From NCBI GenBank assembly GCA_019456195.1, contig VRUK01000027.1, positions 1 through 55,102 on the forward strand: 55,102 bases of DNA. The letters are read 5' to 3'. Source of the DNA: Planctomycetota bacterium. GTDB taxonomy: Bacteria; Planctomycetota; Phycisphaerae; Sedimentisphaerales; Anaerobacaceae. The translations under genes and the position numbers were made by a program. This document shows, piece after piece, positions 33,218 through 41,494 of this stretch. The notes beneath the pieces are model-generated. The model was given only the letters and a program-made list of their open reading frames with translations, did no database searches and was not told the origin of the DNA. How positions within the stretch are numbered: position 1 is the first letter of the stretch; every line of letters begins with the position of its first letter.

Positions 33218-34039
33218 TTAGTCCTGGGTTATCAGCCGGTCGAGGACGGCGTTGCTGTATTGCTGCTTTCCGATATTCAAGACATCAAGGTTATGATTTT
33301 TTGTTTTGATTCTTTGGGACAAATATGCAATGCGATTTCCAGGTGGAGGGTGGCTTGATAGGAATTCGACCACTGTTTCTTTTCGCTGGGCTTCGAGCAT
33401 CTTCATAGTCTCGATAATTCCATAAGGGTTGTATCCGGCGACGACCATGTAATCGAGGCCTGCAATGTCAGCCTCTCGTTCATCCTGTCTGCTGTATCGC
33501 AGGCCAATAATTCTGCGTGAGAGTTCTGCGGCGGTCATGACAGCTCCGGACGACTGGCCGGAAGTTGCGGCGGCAAGTATGAGACTTAATCCGATTTGAT
33601 TGCTTATGGCGTTCGATGTGTCGCGGGCGACGACGTGGGCTGTTTCGTGGGCCAATATCGCGGCTAACTGGGACTCGGACTGGAGTTTTTCGAGCATTCC
33701 CTTAGTGATGAAAATATATCCGCCGGGCAAGGCTGAGGCATTAATCGATTTGTCGTTAACCGCGACGTAATGATATTCCCAGTTGGGCCTGTGGCTGATG
33801 CGGGCAATTTTCTGGCCTACACTGTCAATATAGTTCTGCAGGTCCTCGTCTTCGATTTTTCCGCCTAATTCCTTTTCTATCTCAGGGGCATATTGCTGGC
33901 CTATCTCGAGGTCCTGCTTTTCAGGAAAGAGCATTAGCTCCTGTTGGCCGGTTATCGGATTGAAGGCACAGCCGGTGCAGAGGCAAACAATAATGTACGA
34001 TATCAACAGCAGTACTTTTTGAGAATTTAAGCTTAACAT
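33218..34039 (-). CDS. M48-family zinc metalloprotease lipoprotein
   Basis: About 273 residues. The chosen ATG at 34039 starts a lipoprotein signal (KVLLLISYIIVCLCTGC); upstream in-frame codons lie in repeat DNA. The mature part begins FNPITGQQELMLFPEKQD, typical of BepA/LoiP-type peptidases. The zinc site HETAH (LAAILAHETAHVVARD) is complete, and EREADIAGLDYMVVAGYNP supplies the third zinc ligand Glu region. It probably acts in quality control of outer-membrane proteins. A promoter inside the right inverted repeat arm (34628-34656) points to it. Confidence 0.9.
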   Translation of the reverse strand: MLSLNSQKVLLLISYIIVCLCTGCAFNPITGQQELMLFPEKQDLEIGQQYAPEIEKELGGKIEDEDLQNYIDSVGQKIARISHRPNWEYHYVAVNDKSINASALPGGYIFITKGMLEKLQSESQLAAILAHETAHVVARDTSNAISNQIGLSLILAAATSGQSSGAVMTAAELSRRIIGLRYSRQDEREADIAGLDYMVVAGYNPYGIIETMKMLEAQRKETVVEFLSSHPPPGNRIAYLSQRIKTKNHNLDVLNIGKQQYSNAVLDRLITQD

Positions 34040-34137
34040 CTTAGATGATATTATACATTTTGAGGCTGGGGAAGTAAACCTAAAAGTGCTCAAGCTCAGG
34101 GGTTTTATAGCAGGCTTGTGAGCTGCCATACTTAGCA

Positions 34138-34322
34138 TAGATTGGGTTTGAATTGGCTTTGTTTTTGGCTTTATTGGCTTTGAATTGGCTTTGTTTTGGG
34201 TTAAATTGGGTTTGTTTTGGGTTTGTTTTTCCATATCTAAAATCCATATTTTCTTCATAAACCTTTGTGTATGCTGGGTTAGCATCATATTTATCATCCT
34301 GAAAATTGGGTTTGTTTTGCAT
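34138..34322 (-). repeat. MQNKPNF / QTQF-type AT-rich repeat, right copy
   Basis: The reverse-complement counterpart of 30897-31090. Read on the minus strand it starts ATGCAAAACAAACCCAATTT at 34322, passes through unrelated sequence, and has the AAACAAACCCAATTTAACCC units at 34228-34138, just upstream of the M48 gene. Confidence 0.75.
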
Positions 34323-34426
34323 AATAGAGTGTATCTGGAAATATGTTATAATTGAAAGAGTGCCTAAAGTGCCTATAGTGCCTAAAGTAAGGTGAAGTTG
34401 GATTCTCAATGCTCATGATTGGTTAA

Positions 34427-34636
34427 ATAGAGAATTAGCGAATTTGTGAATTAGTTAATTGGACGGATATTCGAAATTTACGAATCTGGGTCTTCTGACC
34501 CTGTGGTCTTGGCCTGCTGGGCCTGTGGTCTTGCTTTGTACGCAGTTTGTAAAAAAGGCAAACTGAAAATGTCTGTTTTTCGTCGTATAACGACGATTTG
34601 CATTAGCCTGCTGGCTAATATATGCGTATTATAACA
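34427..34636 (-). repeat. Large inverted repeat, right arm
   Basis: Reverse-complement partner of 30588-30797. It diverges mainly where an extra CAAGACCACAGGCCCAGCAG segment is duplicated. The two arms are 3.6 kb apart. Confidence 0.85.
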
Positions 34637-34656
34637 TAAAATTTGTGAAAAATCAA
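34628..34656 (-). promoter_or_regulatory. Sigma70-like promoter at the outer edge of the right inverted repeat arm
   Basis: On the minus strand: TTGATT (34656-34651), 17 bases, TATAAT (34633-34628) in the context TGTTATAAT. It is directed toward the M48 peptidase gene, mirroring the left-arm promoter. Confidence 0.55.
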
Positions 34657-34664
34657 TGAAAAAT

Positions 34665-34710
34665 CCCCGACAGAAAAGTAAATAAGCTAACATCGAGGAT
34701 AAACTCCAAG
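34665..34710 (+). repeat. Short dispersed repeat (GCTAACATCGAGGATAA), copy 1
   Basis: CCCCGACAGAAAAGTAAATA followed by AGCTAACATCGAGGATAAAC. The same order recurs at 37522-37568, with a further partial unit at 37569-37594. Confidence 0.75.
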
Positions 34711-34860
34711 AATAAATCTCCAATACTCCCCACTATCTCCCTGATAGTTGATAGCGGCTGGGGATAGTCAAATGACTACGAGCTTTTTCATGCTCCAGAA
34801 GTAATTGGTGCGATTCATCGCCACCTACCTACTGCAACAAAATAAATATGATGGTGTCCC

Positions 34861-34975
34861 CAGATATGCCAGATATGCCAGATATGCCTCAGATATGCCT
34901 CAGATATGCCTCCCCAGATATGCCCCCAGATATGCCCCAGATATGCAATATGTATGGTGTCCCCAGATATGCCCC
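34861..34975 (+). repeat. Degenerate tandem array of CAGATATGCC units
   Basis: Nine AGATATGC cores spaced 9-25 bases apart, with C-rich spacers. The flank GGTGTCCCCAGATATGCC occurs at both ends of the array. It resembles a short satellite. The GGTGTCCCC flank is like that seen near REP-type elements, but no transposase is present. Confidence 0.7.
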
Positions 34976-35207
34976 CGAAAAAATCGCTCACAGCGAATGT
35001 GACATTTCAAAAAATTCCAGAAAGGCCGGCGGCCAAAGCGAGCCGAGCAATACTATAGCGGTTGTTCTATAAAATCCCCGTTCAAACGCCGCGGGGCTGT
35101 ACTCCGACTTCATAAGGGGTAAACTGCGCGGGGACAAAAATATTTTATGGCCGGACACCTTTAATTCTCCTGTCCACTATTACCAAAAGGCAGCGGAGAA
35201 CAAAATG

Positions 35208-35237
35208 GTAAGGGAGGGCAGGTCTGCCCTCCCTTAC
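35208..35237 (-). terminator. Perfect 14-base inverted repeat, probable terminator
   Basis: GTAAGGGAGGGCAG, two bases, then CTGCCCTCCCTTAC. It lies 11 bases past the stop of the minus-strand gene at 35248. The following minus-strand sequence (CATTTTGTT) has only a weak T-run, so it may also be a dispersed palindromic repeat. Confidence 0.5.
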
Positions 35238-35247
35238 TGATCAGTTA

Positions 35248-35970
35248 TTAGTCTTCGTTGTTGTCTTCCTCGCTTTCTTCGGCGCTTTTTCTAAATTCGT
35301 CGCGGTTTTCCATGACACGGTCGATTTTAGGCTCCTCTGGTTCCACATCTTCGTCTTTGTCTTTGTCTTTGTCACACATTGCTTTTGTCTCCTTAATTTG
35401 TTGAACAGAGATTTCATTATAAAAAATATGTTTTTGCTGGCTCTGATATTTTTGTGCATAGAAAACGGGGGTCATGATAAATAAGAATATTACCGCAACA
35501 CGCGTTGCTTGCATGGCCCTCAAGAACCAGCCAATCCGAGTTTTGTTGTGGCGCCTCAGTATAGTTGCGCACTCGCAATACTGCTTAGATAAACACTGCT
35601 GTACCTTATCCCGGATGTCTCGCTTCTTACTTGCCGCAACCCGCTTGTTACGTTTTTCATGATCCTCTATATATCTTTGGAATTCTGTCGCTGCTGCAGG
35701 ATAGCCGTATTCGTAAGTAAAAAAACATTTTGTCAGATAAAAGATGACCGTGAGCAGGCTTAGTGCGAAAGGCACAAACAACAACAAAAATATAACCCCG
35801 AGTGTGCTAATAGGGTATAAGTTAAAATTGTTCAGAAAATAGGCTCCTCCACCACCTACAATAATTATCACTGTATAGGCAGTAGTAAGCCGTGAGATAA
35901 TAAAGTTTTTTTGCTGGAACTCAAACTCATAGAAACCTTTATGAAGTTTGTACTGTTCCTCTGTATTCAA
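35248..35970 (-). CDS. Membrane protein of unknown function with acidic tail
   Basis: A 240-residue protein with two adjacent membrane helices (about 30-52 and 56-85), a soluble basic loop (about 95-150), a third helix (about 152-175) and a highly charged C-terminus (KDKDKDEDVEPEEPK … EESEEDNNED). Low-complexity codon runs make the tail. No family is recognised; the architecture is loosely like small-membrane effector proteins of the SLATT type, but no motif confirms that. It is flanked by repeats and AT-rich genes, which suggests an accessory region. Confidence 0.65.
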   Translation of the reverse strand: MNTEEQYKLHKGFYEFEFQQKNFIISRLTTAYTVIIIVGGGGAYFLNNFNLYPISTLGVIFLLLFVPFALSLLTVIFYLTKCFFTYEYGYPAAATEFQRYIEDHEKRNKRVAASKKRDIRDKVQQCLSKQYCECATILRRHNKTRIGWFLRAMQATRVAVIFLFIMTPVFYAQKYQSQQKHIFYNEISVQQIKETKAMCDKDKDKDEDVEPEEPKIDRVMENRDEFRKSAEESEEDNNED

Positions 35971-36119
35971 CTGTCGTTCTTTCTAATAAAATCCCTAACA
36001 ATGATTATACAGTCAGTATAACAAGTTCCCGTTGCTTCTTCAATACTCGTCCAATCTTTTTCATTGAATGATTCCGCTGTGAGTGACGCAAAGTGGACGG
36101 AATTAGGTGCAGAAGCATG

Positions 36120-36851
36120 TTAGCTATTCTGTTTAAATATTAACAAAAGCCTATTTCCCTTGTAAAAGTGTAACCTCATTATCTTTGATTGATTACCTTC
36201 TAATACTTGATATTTAAATACTTCTGGATTTTCACCATAATATTTGGAATTTGAAAACCATCCATCAGCTTGTTCTGAAGTTTCTTGGATTGGTTTATTT
36301 AATTCGTATGAATTTTTTGGGTCAATCGTAGCGAGCAAATATTCTGCTTGGTATTTTATATGATTATAGCATTTTTCATTAAAATGTTTATAATACAGTG
36401 CTCGTCCTAATCTATCAATTATTCCATTAAATCTATCTTCATCCAAGTGAAAAGCACGAGTATTAGATATAGCTCCAGTTTGTGAGTTTTGCATTTTGAC
36501 TGGAGAAGAAGCGTCAGTAAACTTTTTTAATAGGCTTGGATTTCTTTTAATCGCGCGTTTAATTTTTGAGAAATACTGATTTCGAGCCACTTTGTTGCTG
36601 TTAATGAGCATCACTAGCGAATAAAGAAAGTATTCATCATCTTGAGATTTTTTGGAGTTATGTTCATCGCAAGATGGTACAGTCAAAAGCTGTTTTCGGA
36701 GATCAATTCCATCTGGCAAATCCTTTTGCTCAGGGAAAAGGCATTGTGGAGGGATGTGCTCCACACTTGTAGCCAGTTTTTCACACATATAGCATGTTTT
36801 TTCTGCTTTGTTCATACTCATCTTATAAGACAACATAATAATATAAGACAT
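36120..36851 (-). CDS. HNH-like endonuclease-fold protein
   Basis: A 243-residue protein. The N-terminal part carries CYMCEK … VEHIPPQCLFP … PSCDEHNSKKSQ, which fits a zinc-stabilised HNH (treble-clef) nuclease core: two Cys pairs, an EH pair and a terminal H-N. The rest (about 80-243) is unrecognised and rich in Lys, Asn and Tyr. The ATG at 36851 follows directly on the stop of the upstream gene; ATGs at 36821 or 36815 are also possible. Codon use is far more AT-rich than in the flanking genes, a sign of recent acquisition. It may be a restriction or toxin-like nuclease; the DNA or RNA target is unknown. Confidence 0.65.
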   Translation of the reverse strand: MSYIIMLSYKMSMNKAEKTCYMCEKLATSVEHIPPQCLFPEQKDLPDGIDLRKQLLTVPSCDEHNSKKSQDDEYFLYSLVMLINSNKVARNQYFSKIKRAIKRNPSLLKKFTDASSPVKMQNSQTGAISNTRAFHLDEDRFNGIIDRLGRALYYKHFNEKCYNHIKYQAEYLLATIDPKNSYELNKPIQETSEQADGWFSNSKYYGENPEVFKYQVLEGNQSKIMRLHFYKGNRLLLIFKQNS

Positions 36852-37325
36852 TTATCCGCCGCTTATATGGCGCAGTGCCTGAATCTCGTCAGTTTCATTG
36901 AAGATATTCAGAACTACTCCAAGTTCTTTCGCTATCTTGGTAAAAAGCCATCTTTTGTTCAGTTTACCTTCAGACCGTGTATAAGTCAGATGGGCAAGAA
37001 GATTGTTGGCAAGTTCCCTCGTGTCTTTCAGTAACGGAGATTCTTTAGGGCAAAGTCTCAACCACTTCTCGTTGGGCAAGAAAAAATGTCGAGCTAAGAT
37101 AGTATCAGAATGGACGTTCTTCGATGGGTAGAGAAACTCAATAAGCACGCGGCTGTGTGCCGCGAATGATTCTACCAAAGCATTCACAACCGGCTCTGGA
37201 TACTTTTTATCGCCTTTTAACTGCTTGTACAAGCAGTTCGCAGTTGCCCAGAGCATTTTATCTTCGTAATCGAAGGCTTTTAGGGCCTTCAGTTTTGTCG
37301 TATTGTTTGGTCTTCTCTGTTTCAT
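36852..37325 (-). CDS. Helical protein of unknown function, partner of the HNH-like gene
   Basis: A 157-residue, probably all-helical soluble protein. The segment DTRELANNLLAHLTYTR resembles a conserved Asn-x3-Ala-His-Leu-Thr motif seen in several uncharacterised bacterial proteins, but it does not fit the HEPN R-x4-6-H spacing. Its stop codon touches the start of the HNH-like gene, so the two form an operon. Together they could be a two-gene defence or addiction module, which is an inference from arrangement only. Confidence 0.6.
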   Translation of the reverse strand: MKQRRPNNTTKLKALKAFDYEDKMLWATANCLYKQLKGDKKYPEPVVNALVESFAAHSRVLIEFLYPSKNVHSDTILARHFFLPNEKWLRLCPKESPLLKDTRELANNLLAHLTYTRSEGKLNKRWLFTKIAKELGVVLNIFNETDEIQALRHISGG

Positions 37326-37521
37326 ATTTGCCTTACCGAATCTTGATTACCAACATCTACCATACCCAGATCCGAAATTCCCGCCTTTAAATTCGTATCT
37401 CTAATTTCGGTGCACTCTTCAAGATGTCCGCCTTAAGGGGTAGAAGATAACAGAAAGAAAGTAAAAAGGCAAAAGGAAAAAGGCAAAGGGAAAAGGTATA
37501 AGAGCATTTCTACTCCCCGGC

Positions 37522-37594
37522 CCCCGACAGAAAGTCAAGTGAGCTAACATCGAGGATAAACTCCAAAGCAAGTAAGCTAACATCGAGGGTAAGT
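37522..37594 (+). repeat. Short dispersed repeat (GCTAACATCGAGGATAA), copy 2 with extra partial unit
   Basis: It matches 34665-34710, then repeats GTAAGCTAACATCGAGGGTA once more in tandem. Confidence 0.75.
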
Positions 37595-37700
37595 TATTTG
37601 GTGATGAATGATTATGGGGTTTGGGTCCCCGCTAAGGACGTGCAAGGATGACAATATTATTTACGGATGACCCCGCAATGAATTTCGGGGCTAAATATTA

Positions 37701-37722
37701 GGGCAACCACATGGGGTTGCCC
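37701..37722. repeat. Palindromic hairpin element
   Basis: GGGCAACC (37701-37708) and GGTTGCCC (37715-37722) with a six-base loop. It lies downstream of the minus-strand isomerase-like gene; a dispersed intergenic palindrome or a weak terminator. Confidence 0.5.
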
Positions 37723-37800
37723 CTACGAGGGGCCCGTAGTTTAGTTTTGAGTGTATATTTCGTTAGCCCAGTTAGCTATTAATGGCTGGTGAGAGCAGTG

Positions 37801-38751
37801 TCAGCTAAAGGCATTCCTCAGTCGGGCGAGGCTTTTTGGTATTGCGGTTTTGTAGTCTTCGTTGCCTTCGAATTCGAGTGAGACGTAGCCTTTGTAGTTG
37901 TGTTTTCGCATAATTCGTGCGATGCGTGGATAATCCAAATCGAGGGTGTACCAGAGGCCGCCACCATAGTAAGTTTTGGCCTGCATGAAGACGGCTTGCG
38001 GGGCGCACTTGTCGAGTTTGTCGTAAGGGTCCTCGAGGAAATTGCCGGTATCGAGCAAGACCTGGAGCCAGGGTGAGTTGATTGCATCGACGATTCTGAG
38101 CAGTCCTTCTGCGGTGCGGGCCAGACCCCAGTGGTTTTCGAGTCCGAGAATTACGCCGCACTCTTTGGCCTTGGGGAGGCATTTTTCGATACTGTCGATG
38201 ACCCACTTGAAGCCATCGTCTTCGGTGTAGCCGGGCAGGATGGGCTCAATGCCGCGGTTGGCCATAAGATCGTCGAAGCTCTTAGTCGTGCGCCATCTGC
38301 CGGTGTTGATGCGGACAATCGGGACGCCCAGCTTGTAAGCGATTTCAATCTGTTTGAGTGTCAGGTCGATATTTTGTTGGCGTTTGTCTTTGTCGGGATA
38401 GACGTAGCCCTGGTGGGTTGACATACAGCAAAGGTCCAGGCCGTTTATAAGAGCGTGGCGTTTGAGCTTCTGCAGATAGCTGTTGTCCTCGCTCTCCATC
38501 TGGATGAGCAGGAGGTCCACACCATCGAATCCCATCCGGGCGGCTTCGTCGATGCATGTTTCGATAGGGAGTTTTAAGTTATCTTTGAATCGCCAGAACG
38601 AATACGTCGAGACGGCTATCGGATTGGGTCGGCGCGATTTTGTGCGCTCTCCGGCGGACGTTTGGGTGACAGATGAACAAGAAGTAAGACCGAGGGCGGC
38701 CGTAGCTGCAATTGAACGGGTAAGGAAGGTCCTGCGTTTAATCGATTTCAT
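37801..38751 (-). CDS. Tat-exported sugar phosphate isomerase/epimerase-like TIM-barrel protein
   Basis: About 316 residues from the ATG at 38751 (TTGGAG upstream). It begins with a Tat signal (KRRTFLTRSIAATAALG) whose end LTSCSS could be a lipobox. The body is a xylose-isomerase-like TIM barrel: GFDGVDLLLIQME, LGVPIVRINTG, CGVILGLENHWG, LLDTGNF and GYVSLEFEG. The Glu, His and Asp residues in LENHWG, LDTGNF and SLEFEG sit where metal ligands occur in this family. It is the most downstream gene of the glycan-degradation cluster, 81 bases after anSME-1, and may isomerise a released sugar outside the cytoplasm. Confidence 0.8.
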   Translation of the reverse strand: MKSIKRRTFLTRSIAATAALGLTSCSSVTQTSAGERTKSRRPNPIAVSTYSFWRFKDNLKLPIETCIDEAARMGFDGVDLLLIQMESEDNSYLQKLKRHALINGLDLCCMSTHQGYVYPDKDKRQQNIDLTLKQIEIAYKLGVPIVRINTGRWRTTKSFDDLMANRGIEPILPGYTEDDGFKWVIDSIEKCLPKAKECGVILGLENHWGLARTAEGLLRIVDAINSPWLQVLLDTGNFLEDPYDKLDKCAPQAVFMQAKTYYGGGLWYTLDLDYPRIARIMRKHNYKGYVSLEFEGNEDYKTAIPKSLARLRNAFS

Positions 38752-38832
38752 AGTTTGTTTCTCCAAATATTAATTGTTTCGTTATAATGCCTGAGTCCGC
38801 CAATATTAACATCCTATTGCAATTCGAATTTG

Positions 38833-39972
38833 TCAGACAGCAGGGCGGTTATTAGCTGCATTGGCGGCGCTAATATCGGCGGCTATCTGTGTAAACTTCG
38901 GCAGTGCATAATCGAAGAAGAGCTTGTAGCCTTCGCAGAAATAGCTTTCTTTGCCGAAGTTGTCTTTGTCAAACGGCGCCCTGTCTTTCATGCAGCCGCC
39001 GCGACAGACCGCCAGGTGCCTGCAGACGAGGCATTTATTACAAATATTCTTTTTGGCCCTGGCAAAGGTTCGCTTAATGCTGCTTGCGGCCAGTTTTTCT
39101 ATCGGTGTATCAAAAATATTTCCCAATTGCCACCTCGGCTCTACAAAAAAATCACAGCAGAAAGCATTGCCGTCATGTTCGATAACGATGTATTGACTGC
39201 ACTGTTTGTCGAATGTGCAAATAGAGTGCCTGCCGGTGACATAATATGACAGGAACGAATCGAAATCGCGAATGCTCAGTTTTTGCGGGCCGTGTTTGTA
39301 CCAGCGGTCGAATAATCCGCATAAGAACCTGCCGTACTGCAGCGGGGTGATTGAGAAATCCGTAATCTTATTTGTGCTGGCTTCAAGCTCTACGCAGGGG
39401 ATAAACTGTATGTACTTTGTTCCAAGAGCGACGAGGAAATCAAACACCTCATCCGGATGCTCTACATTTTTTGCGTTTAATAAAGTAAGCGTGTTGAATT
39501 CAACCTTATGTTCCTTACAATTTTCGATTGCCCGCATGACTTTGTCGAATGTGCCTGAGCCGGAATGGTCGAGTCGGTAGTAGTCGTGAAATTCTTTTGG
39601 GCCGTCTATGCTGACACCGACAAGGACCTTGTTTTCATGCAGGAAGCGACACCATTCGTCGTTGAGCAGGATGGCATTGGTTTGTAGTGAATTGCCAACT
39701 TCCTGGCCGGGGCTGCCGTACTTTTTTTGCAGCTCAACCGTTTTTTTGTAGAAGTCGAGACCCATCAGTGTCGGTTCGCCACCTTGCCAGGCGAAACCGG
39801 CCATGGGGAAATTCAACTGCATATAATCTTTTACAAGTCTTTCGAGGACTTCATCGCTCATGCGTTGTCTGCCCTGGCCGACCTCGGGTGCCCGGTGCTT
39901 GTAAAAACAATATTGACAATCAATGTTGCAGTCTGAACCGGATGGTTTGATTAAAAGGGTAAACGGCTGCAT
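38833..39972 (-). CDS. Anaerobic sulfatase-maturating enzyme (radical SAM, SPASM), copy 1
   Basis: A 379-residue cytoplasmic enzyme that converts the active-site Cys of a sulfatase to formylglycine. The radical-SAM motif C-x3-C-x2-C is in CNIDCQYCFYK (residues 15-22), followed by GFAWQGGEPTLMG. The C-terminal auxiliary cluster region contains CTFDKQCSQY, FCCDFFVEP and CNKCLVCRHLAVCRGGCMKDR. The gene overlaps the upstream sulfatase by 53 bases, which points to the sulfatase as its substrate. It is a close paralogue of the copy at 41495-42658, with long identical stretches. Confidence 0.92.
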   Translation of the reverse strand: MQPFTLLIKPSGSDCNIDCQYCFYKHRAPEVGQGRQRMSDEVLERLVKDYMQLNFPMAGFAWQGGEPTLMGLDFYKKTVELQKKYGSPGQEVGNSLQTNAILLNDEWCRFLHENKVLVGVSIDGPKEFHDYYRLDHSGSGTFDKVMRAIENCKEHKVEFNTLTLLNAKNVEHPDEVFDFLVALGTKYIQFIPCVELEASTNKITDFSITPLQYGRFLCGLFDRWYKHGPQKLSIRDFDSFLSYYVTGRHSICTFDKQCSQYIVIEHDGNAFCCDFFVEPRWQLGNIFDTPIEKLAASSIKRTFARAKKNICNKCLVCRHLAVCRGGCMKDRAPFDKDNFGKESYFCEGYKLFFDYALPKFTQIAADISAANAANNRPAV

Positions 39973-41404
39973 TATTTTTGAGTTCCTGAATCATCTTGCT
40001 CATATTTTTCACTATTTCTTTATTTTCCGGTCTTTCGGAAATGTTTACATTCTCAACAAGGTCGATGGAATGGTCGTAAAGCATTCGTGCGTAAACATTG
40101 TTTTTTTTGTCACGCCATTGGGTATAGCGGTAGCGGTCGGTCTTTACCGAATCGCCCTTGAAATATCTGCTAAATACGGCCTTTTTCCAGGGGAGGTTCG
40201 GATTTTTTAAGAGCGGCACGAAACTTTTGCCCTGTAAATGATTGGGCAGGGGCAGATTGCATAATTCGCAGAGGGACGGATAGATATCTAAATATTCGGT
40301 CAGGGCGTTTGTTCGAGTGCCGGCTTTGATATGCGGTGCTCTTACGATTAAGGGTGAATGCAAAGAGGTCTCGAAATTGCAGTGCTTACACCACAGGCCG
40401 TGCTCGCCGAGGTTCCAGCCGTGGTCGCCCCAGAGGACTACTATGGTGTTGTCCCGCAGGCCAAGGCGGTCGAGTTCGGTGAGTACTCTGCCTATCTGGG
40501 CGTCGGTGTAACTGACGCAGGCGTAATAGCCGTGGATGAGTGTGCGGGACATATCTTCCGAGAGCGGCCCTTTTGGAGGGATGTTGTGGTATGCCCGCAA
40601 TTCGCCCCAGTTGTGCAAGGCCGCATCGGGGGCGCCTTTGGGACGGAAAGGATTATGGGCGAGGTCGATTATTTCTCTGCTGTATAAATCCCAGTATTTC
40701 TTCGGGGCATTGAAGGGCAGATGTGGTTTTAAGAATCCAAGTGCAAGGAAGAACGGCTTATCCGTATTCTTCAAACGGCGGAGGTCTGAAATGCCTTTGT
40801 CCGCTATCATTCCATCGAAGTAGGTGTTATCGGAGACGTCGGCATTCTCGAAGGCAGGTCCTTTGTGGTTCGGGTTTTTCTTTGTGAGTGTTATGTTCTC
40901 TTCGAGCAGATAATTTCTCCAGCTGCCTTTCGGGCGGTATGGATCTTCAGTCCAGCCATCAAGGCAATCGGTGCGATTGTGGAATATTTTGCCGTTGGAG
41001 ATTGTGTGGTATCCGTTGTTTTTGAAGTGTTTTGCGACGCTGAGTGCGCCGGGCAGGTCTTTCTGTGCCCATGTGTCATAGCCGAGGAACCTGTTTGCAG
41101 TGGGGCGAACTCCCGTCATAAGGCTGGCACGCGAGGCACCACAGACGGGGACCTGGCAATATGAGCGAAGAAAGATGACGCCTTCGGCACCCAGTTTGTC
41201 TATGTTGGGAGAGATCATTTGCTTATGGCCGTAGCAGCCAAGCTGTGGACGCAGGTCATCGACGGCCAGGAAAAGAACGTTAGGTTTCTTTTGGCCGGCG
41301 GCGATGCTTTCTCTGGAAAACAAAGGTCCCTGCATCGCCAGCGCCGCAGCCCCCAGGCCCATGGCTTTTAGAAATCCCCGGCGTTTGTAATTAGGCATAT
41401 TCAT
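39920..41404 (-). CDS. Tat-exported Cys-type sulfatase (S1 family)
   Basis: About 494 residues from the ATG at 41404, behind GAGGAG. A Tat signal (KRRGFLKAMGLGAAALAM) is followed by the N-terminal metal site VLFLAVDDLRPQLGCYG. The sulfatase signature CGASRASLMTG carries the Cys that becomes formylglycine. Further metal and substrate residues appear in ALGFLKPHLPF and VVLWGDHGWNLGEHGLWCKH. The layout resembles iduronate-2-sulfatase-like planctomycete enzymes. Being Cys-type, it needs one of the anSMEs alongside. The presence of a GH95 upstream suggests action on sulfated fucose-containing glycans. Confidence 0.9.
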   Translation of the reverse strand: MNMPNYKRRGFLKAMGLGAAALAMQGPLFSRESIAAGQKKPNVLFLAVDDLRPQLGCYGHKQMISPNIDKLGAEGVIFLRSYCQVPVCGASRASLMTGVRPTANRFLGYDTWAQKDLPGALSVAKHFKNNGYHTISNGKIFHNRTDCLDGWTEDPYRPKGSWRNYLLEENITLTKKNPNHKGPAFENADVSDNTYFDGMIADKGISDLRRLKNTDKPFFLALGFLKPHLPFNAPKKYWDLYSREIIDLAHNPFRPKGAPDAALHNWGELRAYHNIPPKGPLSEDMSRTLIHGYYACVSYTDAQIGRVLTELDRLGLRDNTIVVLWGDHGWNLGEHGLWCKHCNFETSLHSPLIVRAPHIKAGTRTNALTEYLDIYPSLCELCNLPLPNHLQGKSFVPLLKNPNLPWKKAVFSRYFKGDSVKTDRYRYTQWRDKKNNVYARMLYDHSIDLVENVNISERPENKEIVKNMSKMIQELKNNAAVYPFNQTIRFRLQH

Positions 41405-41494
41405 ATTTTTTCTCCTCGTTAGAAGCGAAACAGTAAATAAATGTATCACAAATTAGTTTGCGCTGCCATTATTTTTCAATCATTGTATGAATAG

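Larger units (their letters stand above)
34040..35247. other. Repeat-rich intergenic region without supported genes
   Basis: About 1.2 kb. It contains the right MQNKPNF-type repeat (34138-34322), the right inverted repeat arm (34427-34636), its promoter (34628-34656), a short dispersed repeat (34665-34710), a nine-copy GATATGCC array (34861-34975) and a perfect palindrome (35208-35237). Open frames here are products of the repeats. Confidence 0.65.
37326..37800. other. Intergenic region with dispersed repeats and hairpins
   Basis: No gene supported. It contains the second GCTAACATCGAGG repeat (37522-37594), a CCCCG/CGGGG hairpin near 37674-37692 and a GGGCAACC/GGTTGCCC hairpin (37701-37722). 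The last two resemble dispersed palindromic units and could also act as transcription stops for the minus-strand gene ending at 37801. Confidence 0.5.

Noticed and set aside
34478..34723. 81-codon minus-strand open frame
   Set aside because: It falls inside the right inverted repeat arm and its promoter, with no protein-like features.
34861..34975. CRISPR array
   Set aside because: Units are about 10 bases with irregular C-rich spacers; no 24-37 base repeats, unique spacers or cas genes.
36852..37325. HEPN RNase
   Set aside because: The Arg-to-His distance in RELANNLLAH does not match the HEPN R-x4-6-H motif.
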